A program made the position numbers and the translations under genes. DNA of 64,000 bases. It comes from Legionella fallonii LLAP-10 (GTDB lineage: Bacteria > Pseudomonadota > Gammaproteobacteria > Legionellales > Legionellaceae). Below are positions 20,681-28,582 of the stretch, in pieces (the stretch's first letter is position 1; each line of letters starts with the position of its first letter). Location of the stretch: the NCBI RefSeq assembly GCF_000953135.1, contig NZ_LN614827.1:525001-589000 (forward strand). Direction: 5' to 3'. Under the pieces are notes generated by a model. It was not told where the DNA came from. It ran no database searches and was given only the letters and a program-made list of their open reading frames with translations.

Positions 20681-20867
20681 TATCTATTTCCGCTTTTGCC
20701 AGCAAACTGTCTCTAATAAACTCATAGGATAAATCAGGATTTTCTTCTGCAATTTTTCCTATTTTTGCCCAGTGTTCAATTTGTCCAGCCCCAGAGCGAG
20801 ACATTACTTCACCAATAGCTTTGGCTTGTTTAACTAATGTATCTGATAATCTTACCGATTGAGCCAT
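20646..20867 (-). CDS. ParD-like antitoxin
   Basis: 73 residues starting MAQSVRLSDTLVKQAKAIGEVMSRSGAGQIEHWAKIG. This is the conserved ribbon-helix-helix start of the ParD_like antitoxin family. Its 3' end overlaps the toxin start by up to 35 bases. It presumably neutralises the toxin at 20378 and autorepresses the operon from the AT-rich region just upstream of 20867. Confidence 0.8.
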   Translation of the reverse strand: MAQSVRLSDTLVKQAKAIGEVMSRSGAGQIEHWAKIGKIAEENPDLSYEFIRDSLLAKAEIDNGLVDDYEFDH

Positions 20868-21302
20868 GTTTTATCTCCACTATTATGCTTAAAGTAATTA
20901 TAGCATATGACGACAAAAAATCGCAAACTGCGATAAGTGGCTAAGAAATAAAAAGCTATGCTCATTATCCAAATAAATTAGTCGTTGGTATTATTTGAGA
21001 TAGATAACGCACCTTATCTATCACAAAGAAGGGCTTTCAAGAAAAGAAAGCTAGCGTTCATAACATACGTTAGGTGAAAAAAATCTAAAGATTGTGATAG
21101 ATAAGATTTTATTTGTTTTGTGGTTAGCAGATCCATTAGGCTGTAAAAATTCATTATTAATATTTAATAAATTAATTATGTAATTTTTTTCATGACCTAA
21201 TTTTGCTCTACCTTCATTTGTTAACTAATTTAAAATGATTAAAAAGTCTCACCTTAGGCCATCGTTCAAAAGATGTTTATTTATAATAATGGTAAAAATA
21301 GT
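20868..21302. other. Intergenic with an inverted repeat
   Basis: About 430 bases. A short inverted repeat, GATAGATAA...TTATCTATC (near 21000-21023), has 9-base arms and a 6-base gap and could bind a dimeric regulator. No gene seen. Confidence 0.4.
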
Positions 21303-21419
21303 ATGAGTATCACAGGTATTAATCCTATTACGCGTGCATGCACTGACATTGTTCGGTCCTTCTTGTTTTACAAAGATATTCTAGGGCCTAAACCGATAAA
21401 CACAACGGAGAAAATCTAA
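21303..21419 (+). pseudogene. Glyoxalase/VOC-family protein, N-terminal remnant
   Basis: A 38-codon frame beginning MSITGINPITRACTDIVRSFLFYKDILGPKP. This matches the first beta-alpha unit of VOC-superfamily proteins (...GI.HiT....D..RS..FY...LG.kp). The first metal-binding His is replaced (NPITRA) and the frame stops at once, so it is a dead fragment. Confidence 0.6.
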
Positions 21420-21437
21420 ATTTAAAATTTTCCCACA

Positions 21438-21683
21438 TTAACGATTATTAAAGTTTAATTGTGTGCAAAAATCTAATCTTTTTCTCAAAATATTTCCTTT
21501 TTCTTTTTTGAGTTCGTTGAGGAAACAAATAATATCATCCATTTGTGAATCATTAATTTTATTTATTACTTTAACCAACAAAGCATGGTGGTAAATAATT
21601 TTTATTTGTTTAATGGAAAGAGATGTTTCAGATGAAAGATCTAGATAACCCTTTACCCACATTTGGAACTGTTCACAATTCAC
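21438..21683 (-). CDS. Phage-type small protein, paralogue of the next gene
   Basis: 81 residues starting MNCEQFQMWVKGYLDLSSE. The FxxWxxGYxDxS opening followed by a helical body is common in short phage and plasmid proteins of unknown function. It overlaps the gene upstream by 4 bases (ATGA), so both are in one operon. The two proteins look like diverged duplicates (YWLQGYFEITSK versus MWVKGYLDLSSE). Confidence 0.65.
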   Translation of the reverse strand: MNCEQFQMWVKGYLDLSSETSLSIKQIKIIYHHALLVKVINKINDSQMDDIICFLNELKKEKGNILRKRLDFCTQLNFNNR

Positions 21684-22000
21684 TCTGCTCTTTCCTTATG
21701 TAAACGTTGAAATTCATCAATGGTGTAATCGATGTCTTTGCTATTATCGATGTAATGGTAGAACATTGAGTTGAGTGAAAATTGAATTAGTGGCATAAAA
21801 TGATTAAGGGTTTCCTCTTTATAATCCATCTCTTCTAAATAATTACATACATTGTTAATCCATTGAACTTCAGAGGATAACTGTTCTTTGATATTTAAAA
21901 TTTGAGTTTGTATTTTCTTTATATGTGTGACTTCCAAGAATGGCTTCGAAGTGATTTCAAAATATCCTTGAAGCCAATAGCAAAATAAAATATTTGTCAT
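21680..22000 (-). CDS. Phage-type small protein
   Basis: 106 residues, starting MTNILFCYWLQGYFEITSKPFLEVTHIKKIQ. Same family as the 81-residue product downstream, with a longer acidic C-terminus. Function unknown. Part of a three-gene minus-strand operon (22655 to 21438) with 4-7 base spacings. Confidence 0.65.
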   Translation of the reverse strand: MTNILFCYWLQGYFEITSKPFLEVTHIKKIQTQILNIKEQLSSEVQWINNVCNYLEEMDYKEETLNHFMPLIQFSLNSMFYHYIDNSKDIDYTIDEFQRLHKERAE

Positions 22001-22007
22001 TTAATAC

Positions 22008-22655
22008 TTAACAACCTTGAAAATATTGTCGTGCCTCGGGGATTTTATAAGCTTCGTTACTTAGCTTAAGTCCTTCGACTAAACGATCTCTTTCATGTAA
22101 TTTAAATGTAACTACAAGGCGTAAGTGATTATCAATATCTTCTGCTCGTCCTTCTCTTTTTATTGAAGGAGAAGACTTTAAAAAATTGTTGAAAATTGTT
22201 GATATCGCATATTCATCTTCGCAGTTTTTAATAGTTACTTCTACCTTTCTATCAATTCTATCGATATGACAAATAATTTCATGACGATGTTTATTAGTTA
22301 TCTTTTCCTCTAATAATTTTTTTAATTCATCGTCATCTGTGAATCTAATAGCTTTTATTTGAGCATTGTTTTTTTTCTGCAACTTTCCTAGAGCTTGTAC
22401 TTTTTCGTCAATTTCACTATTAGAGAGTTTGCATTTTTGAAGTTCACTAGCTTCAGTCTCTGTAAGAGCAAATTGTTTACAACTAGCTGAATTCATAGCT
22501 GATTTACTATCATCTTCAATAAACTTAGTCGATTTTGATTTAAAGAAATTAGAGTTCTTGGGGAAGGAGTAGATTTGATATACTTCATTTTCTGAGGCAG
22601 GATTCTGTTCTACTTCGTTTTCCGAGTCAGAATTTATTTCTATTTTTGTTTCCAT
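22008..22655 (-). CDS. Hypothetical acidic protein, first gene of phage-like operon
   Basis: 215 residues from ATG 22655 (a TTG six bases earlier is less likely; AAAAGGG lies upstream of the ATG). The N-terminal 40 residues are Ser/Asn/Glu-rich with a repeated SENEV(E/Y)Q. Then comes a helical mid-part and a mixed C-terminal domain (DNHLRLVVTFKLHERDRLVEGLKL). No family recognised. Ends 8 bases before the next gene. Confidence 0.6.
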   Translation of the reverse strand: METKIEINSDSENEVEQNPASENEVYQIYSFPKNSNFFKSKSTKFIEDDSKSAMNSASCKQFALTETEASELQKCKLSNSEIDEKVQALGKLQKKNNAQIKAIRFTDDDELKKLLEEKITNKHRHEIICHIDRIDRKVEVTIKNCEDEYAISTIFNNFLKSSPSIKREGRAEDIDNHLRLVVTFKLHERDRLVEGLKLSNEAYKIPEARQYFQGC

Positions 22656-22661
22656 AAACAA

Positions 22662-23405
22662 TGCCCTTTTAAAGCGTGGTTCTATTTATTAGGTATTTTA
22701 GAGTAAACGTGCAGATTATATAGAACGAATTAAAAAAATAGAATGGGGTAGCTATCGCCACATTTATAAAATTTACCATTGAGTGGATTTAGTTAAATCC
22801 GCAAAACGATGGTTTAAAGAGCGATATTGTGAAGATACTTCCTCCCTGGTATCCATTTTTATAGAAGGATGAAAATCGCAATTTTGGTATAGATAAGATT
22901 TTATATGAGCGTAGTATTTTCTCATAGATAAGAGATGTCCAATGTATCAATAGATCTCTCCTATAAAGAGATTAAATGCTCCTAAAATGGGTTTAACTCA
23001 ATAGGACGATTACATATATATCAATTCGATTAGTATTAGATCTTTTCTGCATCAAGATTCATTTAAAAAAGAAGCAAATTTGCTGCGGATTGTTGATTTT
23101 ATGATTTATTTGTTTTCTTTTAATCTCGTATTTGCCTCTACTGTATGGATGGGATGCTAGGTGTACCAATAAAAGCATATATATTTAGTACTTCTACTAA
23201 GTAGCGCGTCATATAATAATGACGCTGATGCCTTAGCCTTACGGCAGAATAAAACTGAGTTAATGCTTCGTTAAATGTGCTAAATGAAAACCACGGTTTC
23301 GGATAAGGAAGTTAACAACCGGTTGACAACTTGGTGGGTGGCTCATTAGAACCCGAATATTGGACTGTTTGGCATGGGAACGAGCGCTGTGGGCACTCGC
23401 AAGTA
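22662..23405. other. Long gap with a decayed reading frame
   Basis: About 740 bases. On the plus strand, 22704-22873 reads as DYIERIKKIEWGSYRHIYKIYH, one TGA, then SAKRWFKERYCEDTSSLVSIFIEG. This looks like the worn C-terminus of a real protein, which I cannot name. The rest shows no gene. Confidence 0.35.
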
Positions 23406-25004
23406 CTAATCTAATCGCCTTATTGAGTGATGCAATAATGAATAATATGCATCTTGTGTATCGTTTTCCAATGGTTTTTCATGCTTGGCTGGCTCAGGAG
23501 CTACAGGTCCGGAAGATAACAGGCGTATCATTTCAACATTACAGCCATTATTTCGCGCGAGATGATGATAAGGTGTATTCCCGTCAATATCTGCTAGATC
23601 AGTTCGAGCATGGTATTGAAGTAAGCATTTGATTAGGTCTTCACGGTTAGCTAATACCGCAATTGACAAAGGAGTTCGCTTATTTTTCAATTCAGGTTTA
23701 TCTGGATTTGCACCTGCTTTTAACAAGTCCTCAACTTTAGTAATATCTCCCTTTGATGTTGCAATTATCAGCGGTGTTTCACCCGCTGAATTGTATTTAT
23801 CAATCCCAGAAAACATGTTATGTTGTTTGCAAAGCAGGGTAGTCATTTCACCTAAATTCTTTGTCTTTTGAATGGCGTATTGAATGCTTTGAGCGCGCTC
23901 TTGGTGTACCGGTTTTCCAATAAACCATTGACTGAATCGTCCGACAGGTGTTATGTAGCTATTTAAGGCGTTAATCAACGTTTGTTGTTGTAGCTTAAAT
24001 AACAACTCTTCAACGCCTTCAAAATTCATATAAGCCGGTGCCAAGAAGAGAGTAATAAGCAGGAAAATCTCTTTAGGTAAAGCATATGGCATCTTTGTGC
24101 AACGCCCATTATTAATAAGCGGTGCATAACACTGAATCATAAATGCACGGATTTCAGGGTACATCTGTAAAAATTGCGCTTGCTGCATTCCAACGCCATA
24201 GGTTTGTTTGAAGTGATATATATTATCAATTTTTTGGGCAATGCGCGGAAGCGCCTCTTTTACAACAGTATTGACAGTAGGCTCATTTTTAAATGTTGCG
24301 ATGATTTTTTTTCGGTATGCAGCATTTTCTATAGGGAGTATGTATTGCATCACACTTGATACATTATTAAAATATCTAGGTATCTCCTGAAAGGCATACT
24401 TCACATTGGCGCGATGTTCATTGACCAATTTCATAACAAATTCAATATGCCCGCCCCAAGCTGCGCCCTGAGCGATAGCATTCACATTGGCGCCATGTTT
24501 ATTGAACAATTCCATAGCAAATTCAAAATGCCCGCCCTGAGCTGCGCCCCAAGCGATAGCATTCACATAGGCGCCATGTTTATTGAACAACTCCATGGCA
24601 AATTCAAAATGCCCGCCACAAGCTGCGCCCCCAGCGATAGAATGCACATTGGCGCCATGTTTATTGAACAATTCCATGGCAAATTCAAAATGCCCGCCAC
24701 AAGCTGCACCCCGAGCGATAGAATGCACATTGGCGCCATGTTTATTGAACAATTCCATGGCAAATTCAAAATGCCCGCCACAAGCTGCGCCCCGAGCGAT
24801 AAGATGCACATTGGCGTGAAACTTTGTATGCAGCATCATGGCAAGCTTCAAGTTACCTTCGGAAGCTAATTGTCCTGCAGGTGTTAAATCACTATAATTT
24901 AGAACATTGCCACTATAATTTAGAATATCGATAGACCTGAAGTTTGAGAGCTGTTCAAGTTTTTGATTTATTGCGGCACTATAAATTTCTTCAAAAAGCG
25001 TCAT
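23406..25004 (-). CDS. Ankyrin-type protein with six 27-residue tandem repeats
   Basis: 532 residues. Residues about 45-215 contain six copies of a 27-residue unit (consensus GAACGGHFEFAMELFNKHG then ANVHSIAR), an exact 81-bp period in the DNA. Canonical ankyrin repeats are 33 residues, so these have a shortened loop. Residues about 400-490 hold more normal ankyrin repeats (AGETPLIIATSKGDITKVEDLLKAGANPD, KRTPLSIAVLANREDLIKCLLQY, DGNTPYHHLARNNG). No signal peptide. Candidate effector scaffold; partner unknown. Recent expansion of the repeat is likely because several copies are nearly identical in DNA. Confidence 0.85.
   Translation of the reverse strand: MTLFEEIYSAAINQKLEQLSNFRSIDILNYSGNVLNYSDLTPAGQLASEGNLKLAMMLHTKFHANVHLIARGAACGGHFEFAMELFNKHGANVHSIARGAACGGHFEFAMELFNKHGANVHSIAGGAACGGHFEFAMELFNKHGAYVNAIAWGAAQGGHFEFAMELFNKHGANVNAIAQGAAWGGHIEFVMKLVNEHRANVKYAFQEIPRYFNNVSSVMQYILPIENAAYRKKIIATFKNEPTVNTVVKEALPRIAQKIDNIYHFKQTYGVGMQQAQFLQMYPEIRAFMIQCYAPLINNGRCTKMPYALPKEIFLLITLFLAPAYMNFEGVEELLFKLQQQTLINALNSYITPVGRFSQWFIGKPVHQERAQSIQYAIQKTKNLGEMTTLLCKQHNMFSGIDKYNSAGETPLIIATSKGDITKVEDLLKAGANPDKPELKNKRTPLSIAVLANREDLIKCLLQYHARTDLADIDGNTPYHHLARNNGCNVEMIRLLSSGPVAPEPAKHEKPLENDTQDAYYSLLHHSIRRLD
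24402..24840 (-). repeat. Six tandem 81-bp repeats within the ankyrin-type gene
   Basis: The word CACATTGGCG (or a close variant) recurs at 24402, 24483, 24564, 24645, 24726 and 24807, always 81 bases apart. Plus-strand ORFs across the block are frame shadows. Confidence 0.95.
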
Positions 25005-25099
25005 AAAAATACATAAATAAAACCGATTGTGAAAATATTATAACTTGGGCTTGGAGTTCAATGGAACATGGGGTAATTTATATGTCCTCCCGCTGCCAT

Positions 25100-25594
25100 T
25101 AGGGATTGCGAAAATAGGAGAAAAAAACGCATTGCACGCCTTGACAAAAAACATGGCATTTATCATGACCTTTTTGTCTATCCGGAAAATGCTTTTGATA
25201 CGATTGCCGATGAACATTTATGCATGTCCGATGGTATCGTTATTATAGAAAGAGAAAATTTTGGTACAAAGCTATTAAAAAACTGTCTGTTGCCATAAAA
25301 TTACCTGAATCCATTACTCCGGATGAATTTTCAGTGCGTAAAGTCTGGTATCAAAAAATGTTGGCAAGGGCATCTACCAGAGATCTGGAAGGAAAATACC
25401 GTCAAATATGGGCAATCAACACAATTCTTGAAGATTATTTTGTTTTTAGAAAATTACGATGCCAAGGACCCAAAAAAGCATTCCAGTATCTGGAAATACA
25501 TGATCCTGAAACCTTAGCACTTTTCGATGAGGTTCTCTCTAATATAAATAATGTTGATATTCTGGAGAAATTGATCAAAAAAATCACTCAGTAA
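25100..25594 (+). pseudogene. Frameshifted gene fragment, possibly nucleotidyltransferase-like
   Basis: One frame (about 25127-25290) reads RIARLDKKHGIYHDLFVYPE...ADEHLCMSDGIVIIERENFGTKLLKN. The next frame carries on as AIKKLSVAIKLPESITPDEF ... LEGKYRQIWAINTILEDYFVFRKLRCQGPKKAFQYLE to 25594. The two join with a one-base shift near 25265. The helical C-terminal part resembles the HEPN-like tail of some nucleotidyltransferase proteins, but the catalytic GSRxxG motif is not present, so the assignment is weak. Confidence 0.4.
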
Positions 25595-25600
25595 ATCTCA

Positions 25601-25780
25601 TTGCCAGTTTGGGCTGGATATGCGGTAAAACCTGACTATGGGAAAAAATCGTACCGTGTTGGCTCCGATCCTGTAAGTAAGCCCCCTAATAGTGGTTTCA
25701 TTTTCACACCATTAACTGCCAACATGAGGCTGAATACAAATCAAATTGTTGTTCGACTTAATTACGCATTGAATGTCTAA
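25601..25780 (+). pseudogene. Outer-membrane beta-barrel protein, C-terminal scrap
   Basis: An open frame without a start reads LPVWAGYAVKPDYGKKSYRV ... MRLNTNQIVVRLNYALNV and stops at 25778-25780. The alternating final strand is typical of the last strand of an outer-membrane barrel. The rest of such a gene is missing. Confidence 0.35.
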
Positions 25781-25891
25781 TTTTGTCTTAATAGTACTAC
25801 CTTAAAAGATGGATCCCTAGGTATCCCCTCAGGATCTGGCCGTAGTAATTCGAGCCTTAATCAAACTTATATTGAAATGCTCCATACAAGT

Positions 25892-26743
25892 TTATGGGGT
25901 TAGGGAACAACTTAATGATTCATTAGTGGAGGAGAGGCAGTTATATGCGCTCTTAGCAAAGAAACCTATACCGCTGAGGATTGCAACACTACCAGCTGCC
26001 GCCAACACAATTCCCATAGTTGCTGCATTAAGCACAGTAAATGCAAGGGCTACAGCGGCAATTCCTGCCGCAGCAATAAAACCACCCAAAATCATCATGC
26101 TAATATCTAAGTTCAGATCGTTTTCGTTTAGACTTTGCTCTTGTGTATTTTGCTCCTGATTACCTACTTCAAGTAGCTCACCGAGGCTATCATACAAATC
26201 ATTTAACTGTTCTGGAGAAAATGACACTAAACTGATTCGTTGCTCACGAGTTAGATCAGCAATATACCGTTTTTTCCCAAACGTTTTCGCCAAATCAGGA
26301 GGTATCATAGACTCAAAACCCAATTTCTCTAGTTGTTGTGTCATGATCATCATTACCAAGATTCCTAAAGCCTCCATTCCTTGTTTATCACAACCTAAAC
26401 TTCTTATTCTTTGAATTCCTGTAAAATCATTTTTATCTTTTTCTCCTAAGAAGTTATAAGCATAATAAAAACAATCATCATTGGAATGAGTTAAACGGTA
26501 AAAGGGATCAACAAAACCTCTCCCTACGTATTCATGCTCTTTTTCTTTTGTTAAACCCGTTTCTCCGTTAGCTAAGGCGCACACATACATTAACTCTGAA
26601 TAACCGTTGAGTTGTGCTATTAATGAACCAAGCATCGTAGAATGTTTAATATCATTATCTATTTTGGGTTTTGACAATAAAACCCCAAAATACCAATGTA
26701 ATGCACTTACAATAATGCGTTCTTCTCTAGTTAACATCTTCAT
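25892..26743 (-). CDS. Hypothetical protein with C-terminal membrane hairpin
   Basis: 283 residues, no recognised catalytic domain. Residues 1-195 are soluble and mostly helical. A Gln/Asn/Glu-rich linker (about 196-212) follows, and then two hydrophobic stretches (about 216-238 and 241-262) rich in Ala/Gly, ending GIGFFAKSAYNCLSS. The tail resembles those of the genes at 12642 and 62669. Such two-helix tails are common in Legionella effectors that dock on host membranes. ATG start at 26743. Confidence 0.65.
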   Translation of the reverse strand: MKMLTREERIIVSALHWYFGVLLSKPKIDNDIKHSTMLGSLIAQLNGYSELMYVCALANGETGLTKEKEHEYVGRGFVDPFYRLTHSNDDCFYYAYNFLGEKDKNDFTGIQRIRSLGCDKQGMEALGILVMMIMTQQLEKLGFESMIPPDLAKTFGKKRYIADLTREQRISLVSFSPEQLNDLYDSLGELLEVGNQEQNTQEQSLNENDLNLDISMMILGGFIAAAGIAAVALAFTVLNAATMGIVLAAAGSVAILSGIGFFAKSAYNCLSSTNESLSCSLTP

Positions 26744-26865
26744 TTCCTATTAAGTTCAGCGTCAGTAGGATATCCATAATTTAAACTTGCACCTGCACCA
26801 AGAATTAATACAGTGTTATGTGAAAACATATATTTAATTTCCAATAATAATTAATATTTATCTGA

Positions 26866-27411
26866 CTATTTCAAATACTTATACAGCGTGGGCTTTGAAA
26901 TACCAATTAACTTACATATTTGGTTAATACTATGTTGTTTTCCTTCGTAAAGTTGAATTACTAATTGTGCTTTATCAGTTGACAACTTTTTAGGTCTTCC
27001 TCCTTTCCTGCCCCTCGCTCTTGCTGCCTGTAAACCTGCATGTGTTCTTTCACGAATAAGGTTACGTTCGAATTCAGCTAAAGCACCAAAAATATGGAAA
27101 ATTAACTTGCCGGAAATAGAAGAAGTATCAATAGATTCATGCAAACTTTTTAATCCAATTTTTCTGGAGTCCAGCAATGAAACCATTTCAATTAAATCTT
27201 TAAGGGAACGACTTAATCTATCTAATCTCCAAACGACAATAACATCACCATTTCTTGCAAATTCAATTGCAGCTTCTAGACCTGGTCGATTGATTTTGCT
27301 ACCAGTCATCTGATCAGTGTAAAATTTTTCACAGCCAGCTTTTTTTAAAGCATCATGTTGTAAATCTAAATTTTGATCATCTGTGGAGACTCGTGCATAT
27401 CCGATCAGCAT
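26866..27411 (-). CDS. Serine recombinase / resolvase (Pin/Tn3-resolvase type)
   Basis: 181 residues. The catalytic Ser is in YARVSTDDQNLDLQ near 9, with the conserved DRLSRSLKDL near 70 and the GRKGGRPKKL helix arm before the C-terminal helix-turn-helix (SINQICKLIGISKPTLYKYLK). It is complete, and its neighbours are mobile-element and toxin-antitoxin genes. It could serve a Tn3-family transposon whose transposase remains are elsewhere in this window, or act as an invertase. No res or inverted-repeat site was identified with certainty. Confidence 0.92.
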   Translation of the reverse strand: MLIGYARVSTDDQNLDLQHDALKKAGCEKFYTDQMTGSKINRPGLEAAIEFARNGDVIVVWRLDRLSRSLKDLIEMVSLLDSRKIGLKSLHESIDTSSISGKLIFHIFGALAEFERNLIRERTHAGLQAARARGRKGGRPKKLSTDKAQLVIQLYEGKQHSINQICKLIGISKPTLYKYLK

Positions 27412-27598
27412 AATGGCCTCTTAAGTAAATTATCTCATTAAAAATGATAATAACGCAACTTAGATAAGTTAACCATAATTATTGACTTTTAAAGGTCATG
27501 TTTTATAAGTCTTTTAAAAATTAACTCTTGGAAGGGTAGAGTAGTAAATAAAACCCCCGTTTATTTGATCGTATATTTGTAAAGTATAGTAAATTTTG

Positions 27599-27619
27599 CT
27601 ATAGTAATAATTACTATAG
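27599..27619. promoter_or_regulatory. Palindromic operator before the HigBA-type pair
   Basis: Perfect 9-base arms CTATAGTAA and TTACTATAG, separated by TAA, lie 10 bases before the toxin ATG and overlap a likely promoter. It is probably the site for autorepression by the HTH antitoxin. The copy of this locus at 40 kb has lost it. Confidence 0.65.
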
Positions 27620-27630
27620 AAGGCATTTTT

Positions 27631-28003
27631 GATGAAAATAATAAAAACTAAACATTTCGACAAATGGGCTATAAAAAATCGAGTTAGTGATGAATCTCTT
27701 AACATCGCTGCTAAAGAAATTGCTATTGAAATTTATGAAGCCAATTATGGTGGTGGTGTAATTAAAAAGCGTGTTGCCAACAAAGGAAGAGGAAAAAGTG
27801 GTAGTACCAGAAGTATCGTTGCTTTCAAAAAAGGTAAACATTGTTTTTTTGTTTTTGGTTTTGAGAAGAATGCCAAAAGTGATATTTCTTCTAATGAAGA
27901 AAAAGCTTTTAAAATTGTTGCTAAATCTTTGTTAGCTTATTCTGATGTAGAAATTGATAAGCTGATAGAAGAGGGGGCATTAGTGGGGGTTGAAAATGAG
28001 TAA
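27631..28003 (+). CDS. higB: RelE/HigB-like toxin (intact)
   Basis: About 124 residues. KTKHFDKWAIKNRVSDESL at the N-terminus, then GGGVIKKRVANKGRGKSGSTRSIVAFKKGKHCFFVFGFEKN, is typical of the RelE/HigB subgroup annotated as cytotoxic translational repressors (Arg/Lys-rich active loop). A C-terminal helix follows (EEKAFKIVAKSLLAYSDVEIDKLI). It overlaps the antitoxin start by 14 bases. A ribosome binding site GAAGG precedes ATG 27631 by several bases; the frame is open from 27629. Confidence 0.85.
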
Positions 28004-28338
28004 AATTATTGATGCTATGTTAGAAACAGCCAGAGATCTTCGATTAGATGCAATTACTATTAAAGAAATAGAAATGCTTAACTTAAGTGAAGTTAAAGAG
28101 CTTGAGGCACAAGAAATAAAGAAAATGCGAATTAAAGAAAAAGTTAGCCAAGCTGTAATGGCTAAAATATTGAATGTTACTCCATCTACCTATCAAAAGT
28201 GGGAAAGAGGAGAGGTGCACCCCAAAGGAGCCAATCTTAAACTACTGCGTTTAGCTCATGATCATGGAATTCAATATATTTTATCTTAGATGGCGGTCGA
28301 ATTGTTATTGACTCGAACGGCCTGTTAAGTCTGATTAA
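27882..28338 (+). repeat. 457-bp duplication, copy 1 (with 40043-40499)
   Basis: The 3' end of the toxin gene, the whole antitoxin gene and about 50 bases beyond recur at 40043-40499 with two mismatches. Copy 2 begins exactly at the right end of an IS6-like element. Confidence 0.95.
27996..28289 (+). CDS. higA: HigA-like XRE antitoxin
   Basis: 97-99 residues. A helix-turn-helix covers about 45-85 (EKVSQAVMAKILNVTPSTYQKWERGEVHPKGANLKLLRLA), the xre/HigA type with the conserved W-x-R-G-E. It overlaps the toxin gene. A duplicate of this gene lies at 40151-40450 with one silent change. Confidence 0.88.
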   Translation: MSKIIDAMLETARDLRLDAITIKEIEMLNLSEVKELEAQEIKKMRIKEKVSQAVMAKILNVTPSTYQKWERGEVHPKGANLKLLRLAHDHGIQYILS

Positions 28339-28428
28339 GGGTGAAACTAGACTATATTGGGTTTAGTCCCGATATTTTTATCGCTCAGTTTTTTGGATAA
28401 GTCTCAACTGATAAAAATTGCTCATCAT

Positions 28429-28466
28429 AGGCCTAGCGCTCCGGAACTTGCGCTCTGACGCAAAAA
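28429..28466. repeat. Orphan 38-bp MITE end
   Basis: Matches, with about five differences, the 38-bp terminal inverted repeat of the 230-bp element at 41904-42133 (core GCTCCGGAACTTGCGC). No opposite end was found nearby, so only a broken element is left. Confidence 0.7.
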
Positions 28467-28582
28467 TTTGGCTCTTCCAGAGGTTCGGTGGCAGTCATTA
28501 TTATTTAACTGCCGACTGAATAAAATAGATGTTATTGGATGAGACAGATTTTTTCGGAATTTTTTAATCCGCACTTTTTCTT

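Noticed and set aside
24414..24869. A 151-residue plus-strand ORF of internal repeats, and similar ORFs on both strands over this block
   Set aside because: It is the shadow of the six 81-bp coding repeats of the ankyrin-type gene on the other strand.
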